A stretch of DNA of 64,000 nucleotides from Sporofaciens musculi (lineage in GTDB: Bacteria > Bacillota > Clostridia > Lachnospirales > Lachnospiraceae): assembly GCF_009830285.1 (NCBI RefSeq), contig NZ_WUQX01000001.1, forward strand, positions 2,542,501 through 2,606,500, read 5' to 3'. The position numbers and the translations under genes are program-made. Shown piece after piece: positions 57,408 to 64,000 of this stretch. The number at the start of each line of letters is the position of its first letter. Positions within the stretch are counted from its first letter, which is position 1. The notes under the pieces were generated by a model. The model was not told the origin of the DNA, ran no database searches, and was given only the letters and a program-made list of their open reading frames with translations.

Positions 57408-57872
57408 CTATTTGTCCTCCTTCGCTTCTAAAATCTCTTTTATCTGTTGTGCTGTCAGATTGAACTTCTTGCCATATATGGGCTTTTTATCTTTCTCATT
57501 CTTAAAGATTGCATAGCCACTTACTCTAAGCGGGTGTTTCCTTGTACTGCATTTCTTTACGTAATAGCCTTTTCTGCTCGCCAACTGCTTAATATATGGC
57601 GGCATGGAACTAAAATCTGCAACCTCATGTCTCTTTGCTTTAATCTCAGCTTTTGACATGGTACGGACAATTTGTTTGATCCATGTAAATGTATCTTGGA
57701 ATATCTGACCTGAACTACTGCCGAAATCTTCTTTCCACCATATACTCCACTGAGTAAGCATCTGATTTTCTGAAAAATTAATGTTTTGTCTTGTCTTAAA
57801 CCAATAAGCCATAATCCATTTCTTTTCCTCATAAAAGTTAATCCTGTTTGTGTTAGTAGCTTTCTCTGTCAT
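57408..57872 (-). CDS. Unknown 154-residue protein
   Basis: The frame opens MTEKATNTNRINFYEEKKWI. The C-terminus (YYVKKCSTRKHPLRVSGYAI, KKPIYGKKFNLTAQQIKEIL) looks nucleic-acid binding. It ends 1 bp before the HU-like gene and is the first gene of the rightmost operon. No family recognised. Confidence 0.6.
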   Translation of the reverse strand: MTEKATNTNRINFYEEKKWIMAYWFKTRQNINFSENQMLTQWSIWWKEDFGSSSGQIFQDTFTWIKQIVRTMSKAEIKAKRHEVADFSSMPPYIKQLASRKGYYVKKCSTRKHPLRVSGYAIFKNEKDKKPIYGKKFNLTAQQIKEILEAKEDK

Positions 57873-58233
57873 TTTTCATGACCTCCTTAAATTTTTTGTC
57901 GTTTGATTGAATCTTTGAAATTCATGTTTTATGTCGTGCCTTGTGATACTGGAATATCCTGATACCTAATATAGCCTTATAACGTTGTATATGGCTTATA
58001 CAGGCATTTGGGGATATCTACTCTATACTTCTCCATATGAAGAAATTCAGGCACTAAAATAAGCCCCACAATCAATCCTATAGAATCAACTGTGCGACTT
58101 ATTTTAAAGTCCGAATATCTTTAATTGTCATATTCATATTAAGGCTCTTTTTAAATACTGTTGTAAAAGTGATGTAAATCCAACACATGACATCCCACAA
58201 ATCTAGCAAAATCAAGGCTTCCAAGGATTTTTT
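57873..58233 (-). promoter_or_regulatory. Right-end leader region of the element
   Basis: There is no ORF in this 361-bp stretch. On the minus strand AGTGCCT (near 58056) can pair with AGGCAC (near 57934), enclosing smaller stems (AAGCCATATA/TATAAGGCT and GTATCA/TGATAC), so the operon may have a structured leader. The terminal part abuts attR. Confidence 0.4.
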
Positions 58234-58279
58234 ATCTTACAGTTTTGAAAGATTACTGATGGGCACGTATCTTCTTATA
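58234..58279. repeat. Right attachment repeat (attR)
   Basis: An exact 46-bp copy of 13682-13727. Similarity to the left end does not stop here: the following 80 bp also resemble the attL-int junction. Confidence 0.85.
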
Positions 58280-58363
58280 TCTTTTTATAGTTTTACAACA
58301 AAGTGTTGTAAAATGTGTTGTAAATTTTGTTGTGTAAATTTATGCCTGTTTTTGTTGATTTTT
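58280..58363 (-). pseudogene. Remnant of the 3' end of a second integrase
   Basis: Beyond attR the sequence follows the left junction (ACAACAAAGTG motifs) and then encodes KNQQKQA-stop on the minus strand (58363-58340), the exact C-terminus of the element integrase. Only those last codons remain. A second, older related element therefore occupied the same site. Confidence 0.75.
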
Positions 58364-58373
58364 AAGGATACTG

Positions 58374-58402
58374 AAAAACTCCCATTTTTTAGTGGAAGTT
58401 TT
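58374..58402. terminator. Bidirectional hairpin
   Basis: AAAAACTCCCA and TGGAAGTTTTT pair with one mismatch, with A and T runs at the ends. It lies between the integrase remnant and the IS1182 relic. Confidence 0.6.
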
Positions 58403-58468
58403 TCTTTTATGCCGTTTTCATGTGATTTTCAACTCTTTTTTAAGAAGATTACAGAAATAAGCTATGAT

Positions 58469-59115
58469 TTACGCCATAGCCAATTCCTTTAATCTTACGA
58501 TTCGTTTTATATTTGCTGTAAATGCGGTAAAATACATTTGCAGGTGCATGGCAAATAACCCTCTTGAATCTGCTTTACGCAAACCGTGGGCTTCTTTTAA
58601 TTCCCCATTCTTTTCTTCAATCCTATGCCGGATCTTTATCCGCTCCTGAAAATAATCGCTTTCTTCAAATTTAAGCCTTTCCAGATTCTTCTCACTTACT
58701 TGCGTCATGCTGTAACTTCGCACTTTTGCGTTTGATTTTCCTACATAGCAGTTTTCTCTTTGCGGACATTTCCGGCACTTAACTTTGCTAAATATATACC
58801 TTAAATAGGTGTTTCCGTTTTTTGCCGATCTCCTTTCCACACGTGTGGAAAGCTCTCCGGCGGAACACTGCAGCATCCCAGCATCTTTATTGAAACAGAA
58901 CCCTTCCTCAAGATTTCCATTTGCTGCCGCAGCTACCGCCGTATTGGTTCGGGCAATCAGTGAAATCTCTTTCCCTCAAACCTCCAGATTATCATCACTG
59001 ACATATGCCATATCGCCTATCACTTCTGTTACTTTTATTCTATTTTTCTGCGCTTTTTCTATTAATTTCGGTAATTCCTGACCATCCGACCCTGATAAGG
59101 CGATAGTGATAGTTT
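58469..59115 (-). pseudogene. IS1182-family transposase, truncated and stopped
   Basis: The 3' part encodes KCRKCPQRENCYVGKSNAKV and RIKIRHRIEEKNGELKEAHG, the C-terminal DDE_Tnp_1_6-type region. Upstream, in frame, are ITIALSGSDGQELPKLIEKA and VTEVIGDMAYVSDDNLEV, followed by an in-frame TGA. The N-terminal half is absent. Both defects make it inactive. Confidence 0.8.
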
Positions 59116-59228
59116 CAACTGTGAATGATCTTTCAGCATTTCGGAATCCTCCTTCCCCATACTTCTATTATAATACTAATACTAAAAAAGCCCAATTCTT
59201 TTTTAGAACCAGACTTTTTCAGTGCCCT

Positions 59229-59393
59229 TTATTTCAAGCCAAGCATTAGCGAAACATCTGGCATACTTTTTCCTGTTTCCCATTTTGAGACTGCTCTATT
59301 GATAATATTTAATTTTTCAGCCAACTGCATTTGCGTAAGCCCTTTTTCTTTTCGACAGGCTGATATAAATTTTCCTATCATTGCTTGTTCCAT
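59229..59393 (-). CDS. Short Xre HTH protein, probably truncated
   Basis: From the likely start at 59393 (MEQAMIGKFISACRKEKGLT) it has a full HTH (LAEKLNIINRAVSKWETGKS) but stops after PDVSLMLGLK, 54 residues, where relatives continue into a sensor or membrane part. It may be a fragment. Confidence 0.6.
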   Translation of the reverse strand: MEQAMIGKFISACRKEKGLTQMQLAEKLNIINRAVSKWETGKSMPDVSLMLGLK

Positions 59394-59490
59394 GTTCCAC
59401 CTCCTGGCAGTTATTTTACAAGCTAAAAACAAATTGTGAAACGAACTAACAGTTGATTGCACCCAATTCAACCATCAGTTGATTAGGTAA

Positions 59491-59732
59491 TTATTTTGTA
59501 TTTTCTTTTATAACTTTTTTACTATTTTTATATAAAGAGAATGTTATAAAAAATACTAATGATGGTGGAACGATTAATTTTACTGGGCTTTCATTAACTA
59601 TAAACTTAACTGGGCTATCGTCACCCATTATAGTACACATTACACCTGCTATAAATATAAACGCTGATATAATGGATAGAGCAAAAATAAATTTTTCTTC
59701 ATTCTTGTTTTCTTTAAATTAAACATTTTCAT
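59491..59732 (-). CDS. Small membrane protein, frame broken by one base
   Basis: The start at 59732 follows TAGGAG. The first codons (MKMFNLK) and the body (KFIFALSIISAFIFIAGVMC ... PPSLVFFITFSLYKN) are in different frames; one extra A near 59711-59716 joins them as NLKENKNEEKFIFAL. About 80 residues, two membrane helices. It lies outside the element, so base loss is not confined to it. Confidence 0.5.
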
Positions 59733-59786
59733 CACACTCCTAAATTACTGTTTTTACTTGATTTTGACTTCATTATAAGTTCATAA

Positions 59787-59824
59787 TTCATCGGCTCTGC
59801 GTCTTATGCGTCTGGCTCTTTGAT
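59787..59824. repeat. 38-bp direct repeat, copy 1
   Basis: GGCTCTGCGTCTTATGCGTC and flanks recur at 60429-60466 with three differences. The copies bracket the Xre-membrane gene. Confidence 0.6.
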
Positions 59825-59859
59825 GATAATTCGCATGAATATAGTAAGCTCAACGATTT

Positions 59860-60300
59860 CTAATATTTCTTATAGATGTATTCGGTGAAAATCCGATAAA
59901 AGCAATAAACAATCCAGACCACCCAAGTTATTTCCCACTTTTGTGTTATTATACTAATCAATAAATAAAGGACAGCGACAGTAATAGCGATAATCCAATT
60001 CGATATTTTTTTCTTCTTGCTTATTTCATTCTTTGATACTTTCACAACATCTGATAACAAGTTCTCATACTCGTTAGCATCGCCGTTTTCTATCCTTTCG
60101 CCCTTTAATAATTCCGCTATGGTAATCCCCAAAGATGTAGCTAATGGCTCAATAAGAGATACATCTGGAAATCCAATCCCTCGTTCCCATTTTGAAATAG
60201 CTGCACTTGATACTCCTAATTCGTTAGCTAAATCCTGCTGAGTATGATTTTGTTCTTTTCTGATAGCAGCAATCAAGCTGCCTGTTTTTTGAGCATTCAA
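59860..60300 (-). CDS. Xre regulator with C-terminal membrane segments
   Basis: A 146-residue protein. The HTH (NHTQQDLANELGVSSAAISK, WERGIGFPDVSLIEPLATSL) is followed by two hydrophobic helices (NWIIAITVAVLYLLISIITQ and WVVWIVYCFYRIF). This layout is common in Clostridia next to small membrane protein genes, as here (59491). A membrane-tethered regulator is inferred. Confidence 0.8.
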   Translation of the reverse strand: MNAQKTGSLIAAIRKEQNHTQQDLANELGVSSAAISKWERGIGFPDVSLIEPLATSLGITIAELLKGERIENGDANEYENLLSDVVKVSKNEISKKKKISNWIIAITVAVLYLLISIITQKWEITWVVWIVYCFYRIFTEYIYKKY

Positions 60301-60428
60301 TTTTTACACCCTCTTTCTACCTCTTATATTACCACAAGAAATACTATATTCAACAAACGTTCCGTTGAAATGGTAAACGCTACATTGAATTTCTGATAAA
60401 AAACCGATAATGTGTGGTTTCTCACTTG

Positions 60429-60466
60429 TTCATTGGCTCTGTGTCTTATACGTCTGGCTCTTTGAT
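60429..60466. repeat. 38-bp direct repeat, copy 2
   Basis: Same orientation as copy 1, 642 bp away, just past the 3' end of the Lnt-like gene. It may reflect duplication of a regulator unit. Confidence 0.6.
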
Positions 60467-60501
60467 AGTTTATTTGTTTTCCCCTACAAACTGGAATTTA
60501 A

Positions 60502-61986
60502 CTACCTCTTAATTAATTGTTTAATTTTGGGAAGTATGAAACTCCCTAACAAATATAAATTACACAGATATACAAATAGATTTCCAATATATGAATAAAG
60601 AGTAAAGCGTCCTTTCATAGCAACCTGTTCTGATAATGTCTTTGTATCAGACTGAAAGTAATCGGTCTGTGCCAACACACAGCCCTTAACATTTGAAACA
60701 ATCGACATTCCGTTATTTGTATGTCTGATTATATTACTTCCATTTTCAACCCCACGCACAATCGCTGTCTTTGCAGCTAATAATGTCATTTCTTTCCAAT
60801 CCGAAGCTGGAACAATTAGTATATCTACATTATTTCTACCTGCCTGCTGTATTTTAGACAAAAATGCCATATCAGAACATATAAACGGCGCAATTCTACC
60901 ATATTCTGTATCGAAACTTTTTAGCATTCCATCTCCTTTTTGGCACAGTTCTCCGATTGAACGTCCATGCTTAAAATATTCTGATATTAGTTCTCCTTGT
61001 GGATTAAATACTACCGTTTTATTTTCCTTTAAGTCCTCGTAAGGGGTTTTCACCAGTAATGAAACAATCAAATAAATTTCTTCCTGTTTTGCCATATCCG
61101 ACGCTCGTTGCAAAAGCATATCTTCATCTTGTTTTAAAACCGCTCCATTCAGTTCAGACCAAAAAACAATCTTTGCACCTGCTTGTGCTTCCAACTCTGT
61201 TTTTAGGAAAAGTTCATCAGCTACTGATGATAGTTTATTCCTTGTATTGGTAATGTTTTCATCAGTAAATGTGTTGGTATAAAATGTAGAATATACATCT
61301 TTATCATTATTTAACAGCTCTGAAATCGGAACGGTTACTCCAGCGATCCTAACACTTTTATCTGAATTTCCTACAAAATGAAACATAACAACTCCATAGA
61401 CAAATACCAAACCAATTACAGAACCATATACGATTATGTATTTTCTGATGTATTCCTTTTTGCTTTTATTGTTTAAAATCCATATAACCATTGCCGCCGT
61501 CCAATACATTAAAAAGGTGATTCCGTAAATCCCTGTTACCGTTACTATTTGTAGCAGATATTGATTTTGGTATTGTGTATAAGCGTCAGACAACCCGCCC
61601 AAAATAGGATATACCAAATAGATGATATTTTCTATTGATACCATTATACTTGCAAAAATAGCAGTATCCTGAAATCTCATTTTTGATTTAGACCAATAGA
61701 TATATGGTAAAATTTTCAGAAAAGCTACCCAAAAAGCTACCACTATACATATTTTTATATCCATTCCGATGACTTTTTCAAACTGGAAAACAAACCCGAT
61801 GGCATATATTGAGCCAATTATAAGATATACTTTTCGGGTATGATTGAGAGAAAGCATATGTAAAAACAAAATTGGATAAATCCATGCAAAAATCGGGATA
61901 CACCATTCTCCATTGGACATTACATAAATTAAAAAAGTTAAGATTATGAAAACTGCAAATCGGTTACTTTTCAAAAGATTTTTCAT
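60502..61986 (-). CDS. Apolipoprotein N-acyltransferase-like (Lnt/CN-hydrolase) membrane protein
   Basis: A 494-residue protein. About six N-terminal membrane helices are followed by a nitrilase domain (residues 220-450) and a final helix. AGAKIVFWSELNGAVLKQDE supplies the Glu, PYEDLKENKTVVFNPQGELI the Lys region, and IAPFICSDMAFLSKIQQAGR the Cys of the Glu-Lys-Cys triad; NVDILIVPASDWKEM follows. Low-GC Gram-positives lack classic Lnt, so the substrate may differ. Two further genes of the cluster lie upstream on the same strand. Confidence 0.8.
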   Translation of the reverse strand: MKNLLKSNRFAVFIILTFLIYVMSNGEWCIPIFAWIYPILFLHMLSLNHTRKVYLIIGSIYAIGFVFQFEKVIGMDIKICIVVAFWVAFLKILPYIYWSKSKMRFQDTAIFASIMVSIENIIYLVYPILGGLSDAYTQYQNQYLLQIVTVTGIYGITFLMYWTAAMVIWILNNKSKKEYIRKYIIVYGSVIGLVFVYGVVMFHFVGNSDKSVRIAGVTVPISELLNNDKDVYSTFYTNTFTDENITNTRNKLSSVADELFLKTELEAQAGAKIVFWSELNGAVLKQDEDMLLQRASDMAKQEEIYLIVSLLVKTPYEDLKENKTVVFNPQGELISEYFKHGRSIGELCQKGDGMLKSFDTEYGRIAPFICSDMAFLSKIQQAGRNNVDILIVPASDWKEMTLLAAKTAIVRGVENGSNIIRHTNNGMSIVSNVKGCVLAQTDYFQSDTKTLSEQVAMKGRFTLYSYIGNLFVYLCNLYLLGSFILPKIKQLIKR

Positions 61987-62024
61987 TGCCAGACTCCTTG
62001 CTTACATTCTCTATAAACAGGAAG

Positions 62025-62696
62025 TTATAGTAAATAACCTATAGCAATAAAAAGATAGCTATACAAGCATTTCCTGTTTAATCTTAAATACATTACACCG
62101 CTAAGAACAGAAAATATCATAGTAGAAATTCCGTTCCATATTTCAAGTCCTACTCCTCTTGATACGAAATGCATTGCTCCCCATGTCATAGCCAATATAA
62201 TACCTCCAAAAGGAATTGGACTTTCTTTTTTCAACAGAGTTTCAATCGCTTTTTGCCCATATATTATGATTAGAATAACAAGCATTACCTCAAATATATA
62301 GTATAAATACTGCGCACAAAATTGGAATACGGTTTTACCCTGTGCTTCGCCGACAATCTTTAATGTATGCCAATCAATGAAAGTCATAATTTTGCAGCCA
62401 ATGAAACAAGCAAGCGTTACAATCCAACTTTTCGAGGAAATCTTACCCCTTTTGCTTCCCCATACTGGAAAATGATAATGCTTCCTTGAAAAAGGCAGGA
62501 GAACACCAATGAAAAACGCCCACATAAAAACCATTATGATACAATGAATACTTCTTTGCTGCATTGTATAATTCTGTATATCTACATGCAGAAATATAAC
62601 TTCAATTGCAAATATTGACAGCAGTTCAAGCATAAATGCTCCAAATGAGAGCAAGCTCAGCCATAAATATTTTGTCCATTTTACTTCTTTAACCAT
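62025..62696 (-). CDS. CPBP-like integral membrane protein
   Basis: A 223-residue protein with six or seven hydrophobic helices. GGIILAMTWGAMHFVSRGVG resembles motif 2/3 of CPBP (CAAX protease/bacteriocin processing) proteins, but the EExxxR motif is not clear, so it may be an inactive relative. It begins at the stop of the transglutaminase-like gene (1-bp overlap), so they are coupled. Confidence 0.6.
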   Translation of the reverse strand: MVKEVKWTKYLWLSLLSFGAFMLELLSIFAIEVIFLHVDIQNYTMQQRSIHCIIMVFMWAFFIGVLLPFSRKHYHFPVWGSKRGKISSKSWIVTLACFIGCKIMTFIDWHTLKIVGEAQGKTVFQFCAQYLYYIFEVMLVILIIIYGQKAIETLLKKESPIPFGGIILAMTWGAMHFVSRGVGLEIWNGISTMIFSVLSGVMYLRLNRKCLYSYLFIAIGYLL

Positions 62697-63010
62697 TATT
62701 TATTCTCTCCTGATATTGTCAATACTTCAAATCCATGAATACGGCACGGAATATTTACACCTCTTAACAATGCCATTAAAAGCGTTGCTTTTGTATTGCA
62801 CTGTCCGTATCCGTCCATTAATACCTGTTCGGCAGTTAATGTATCATTACGGTTGTAACCCAAATGTATTTCATTTTGCACAAATCCATAAATAGCTTTT
62901 ATTTTATCAAATTCACTCAACTCGCCCCATCGCTTTTCGTTGATGAGTTTCTGTATGTCAACAGACTGATAATTCAGCATTTTAGTTTCTTCAAGAAATT
63001 GCATATCCAT
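62696..63010 (-). CDS. Transglutaminase-like protein, C-terminally truncated
   Basis: The start at 63010 (MDMQFLEETKMLNYQSVDIQ) follows GGAGG. VLMDGYGQCNTKATLLMALL has the catalytic Cys, but the protein ends at HGFEVLTISGENK after 104 residues, before the His and Asp of the triad. The missing part may have been lost in a deletion that brought the CPBP-like gene into contact. Confidence 0.65.
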   Translation of the reverse strand: MDMQFLEETKMLNYQSVDIQKLINEKRWGELSEFDKIKAIYGFVQNEIHLGYNRNDTLTAEQVLMDGYGQCNTKATLLMALLRGVNIPCRIHGFEVLTISGENK

Positions 63011-63104
63011 AATTAAACCTCCTAGTATAATAATGGTGTAGTCAAGAATGACCACTGGTTAATAGTTACAAAGTCCAATCTAATAAATCTATATAGATAT
63101 AACA

Positions 63105-63410
63105 GAAGGAGGAGTTCCCCCTCCATCAGAAGTTATAAGGCAACATTATTTACCCTGTCTGAGGTTTCCTTAATGCACCAGACAAAACATAGAGGTATAA
63201 TCACTGGAGGCAGGATCATTGACGACGCCTCCTTGGGAACTGGCCTTCCGGCTGGTGAAACCTCTTAGAAAGTCTGTCAGTCCATTCGGTGGTGATTTAT
63301 GTTTTGGCTGGTTGGGAAGCCCCAGGCTATACCTGTATAAACCGCTAGGTTGTGTATCCGCCCTCTGGAAATGGATACCTGCCTGAAAGGATAAAACCAT
63401 GAAATACCAA
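63105..63410 (+). ncRNA. Probable IS110 bridge-RNA region
   Basis: This region is GC-rich compared with its flank and has several pairing blocks, such as GGAGG...CCTCC (63111 and 63229), GGTTTCC/GGAAACC-like pieces and AGGTATAC/GTATACCT-like pieces near 63192 and 63329. In IS110 elements the RNA upstream of the transposase carries target- and donor-binding loops. I cannot place the loops without the element's ends. Confidence 0.45.
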
Positions 63411-63418
63411 AAGTACTT

Positions 63419-64000
63419 ATGATGCTTGAAAGCATCCCTTATCTCTCAGTCGGGCTTGATGTCGGCGCAGACTTCACCTGGATGTCCATCATGCTGCCCA
63501 ATGGCATTCTCTCTGGAAAACCTTTTAAGATCATTCATTCTGATCCGCAGTCCCGTGAGCAAGCTGTCGCAAAAATAAAGGAAGCACAAGAGATGTATTC
63601 CCTCGAAAGCCGCTGCTTCCTTGAGTCCACCGGGATCTACCACATCCCGCTCCTGTACTTCCTTCGTGATAAGGGGTTTGACTGCTCAGTCATTAATCCT
63701 ATCATCACTAAGAATAGCACAAATATGAACGTTAGGAAACTGCATAATGATAAATTTGATTCAAAAAAAGCTGCCAAAGTCGGCCTGGATGCTTCCCTGA
63801 AGACTTCCATCATACCAGATGATGAGGTCATTGACCTGCGCAACCTGGTACGGGACTACTATTACTTCAAGGACCTGCAGTCCGCTGTCGTACTGAAGCT
63901 CACGGCGGAACTGAAAGTGTCCTTTCCCGCATACCGGAAAGTGTTTAGCAAGGTCACTACCCAAACTTCCTTAAAGCTCCTGGAAGCTTACCCCCTTGCC
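63419..64000 (+). CDS. IS110-family transposase (DEDD), 3' end outside window
   Basis: From the ATG at 63419: MMLESIPYLSVGLDVGADFT carries the first Asp of the RuvC-like DEDD domain, RCFLESTGIYHIPLLYFLRD the Glu region, and INPIITKNSTNMNVRKLHND, KFDSKKAAKVGL the next Asp region. The frame is open to the window edge (194 codons); the Tnp20/serine part lies outside. Confidence 0.88.
   Translation, partial: MMLESIPYLSVGLDVGADFTWMSIMLPNGILSGKPFKIIHSDPQSREQAVAKIKEAQEMYSLESRCFLESTGIYHIPLLYFLRDKGFDCSVINPIITKNSTNMNVRKLHNDKFDSKKAAKVGLDASLKTSIIPDDEVIDLRNLVRDYYYFKDLQSAVVLKLTAELKVSFPAYRKVFSKVTTQTSLKLLEAYPLA

Larger units (their letters stand above)
13682..58279. mobile_element. 44.6-kb integrative element with Tn916-type Int/Xis, tubulin partition, RdRP-like polymerase and tape-measure protein
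   Basis: The limits are the 46-bp direct repeats. Integrase and excisionase genes lie at the left end. Most genes run on the minus strand. Replication, partition and transcription functions are present (initiator-like gene, TubZ with TubR-like proteins, ParB-like protein, sigma factor, DxDGD polymerase, HU). No relaxase, coupling protein, terminase, portal, capsid or lysis gene is recognisable. A phage-plasmid-like or satellite lifestyle is inferred; transfer is unexplained. Confidence 0.8.
63060..64000 (+). mobile_element. IS110-family element, right part outside window
   Basis: The transposase at 63419 and the about 350-bp non-coding stretch before it fit the IS110 group, in which the 5' non-coding region encodes the bridge RNA. 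The left end is not exactly placed. Confidence 0.7.

Noticed and set aside
13870..58279. Element as a conjugative transposon of the Tn916 family
   Set aside because: Only Int and Xis match; no relaxase, FtsK-like or T4SS gene is recognisable.

Overview
The window reads as chromosome of a low-GC Clostridia, most probably a gut Lachnospiraceae. The grounds are strong AGGAGG-type ribosome sites, LoaP-type NusG paralogues heading a capsule locus, a BceAB-type transporter, and Tn916-type Int/Xis on a mobile element. The species cannot be named from the sequence alone.

Layout. (1) 1-7.1 kb, minus strand: 3' part of a capsule/exopolysaccharide operon (two LoaP antiterminators, PIG-L deacetylase, priming sugar transferase broken by an IS3-family element, ATP-grasp ligase, DegT-like aminotransferase, GT4 glycosyltransferase cut by the window edge). 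(2) 7.6-13.6 kb: MATE transporter, L,D-transpeptidase, BceAB-like ABC transporter. (3) 13.68-58.28 kb: a 44.6-kb integrative element bounded by a 46-bp direct repeat. (4) 58.3-64 kb: relics (tail of a second integrase, dead IS1182 transposase), small regulators, an Lnt-like/CPBP-like/truncated transglutaminase cluster, and the start of an IS110-family element with its probable bridge-RNA region.

The element is the interesting part. Tn916-type Int and Xis sit at the left end, but no relaxase, conjugation, terminase, portal, capsid or lysis gene is recognisable. Instead it carries: a polymerase of the YonO/eukaryotic RdRP-like double-psi-barrel family (ADTDGD plus three other family motifs) directly behind an SF2 helicase with helicase-associated repeats; a roughly 2,490-residue tape-measure protein; a TubZ-type tubulin flanked by two homologous TubR-like winged-helix proteins; a ParB-like protein with a terminal J-like segment; a replication-initiator-like gene beside iteron-like repeats; a sigma-70-like factor, LexA-like and several Xre regulators, HU, cold-shock proteins and a serine recombinase. 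Accessory genes include a DUF4062 protein, Uma2 nuclease, a PIN-domain gene, a DUF262 protein and an HNH/AP2 nuclease. I infer a phage-plasmid-like or satellite element that can exist outside the chromosome, segregates by a tubulin system and controls its own transcription.

There is non-coding structure too: an antisense RNA pair with a UUGGCG loop, two leader RNAs sharing a conserved 15-nt motif inside covarying stems, and a repeat-bearing plus-strand RNA candidate.

A caution: many element genes are split by apparent single-base losses in A/T runs, nearly always of the same sign. This looks like homopolymer under-calling in the assembly more than true decay, so I annotate these as one gene each and name the suspect run.
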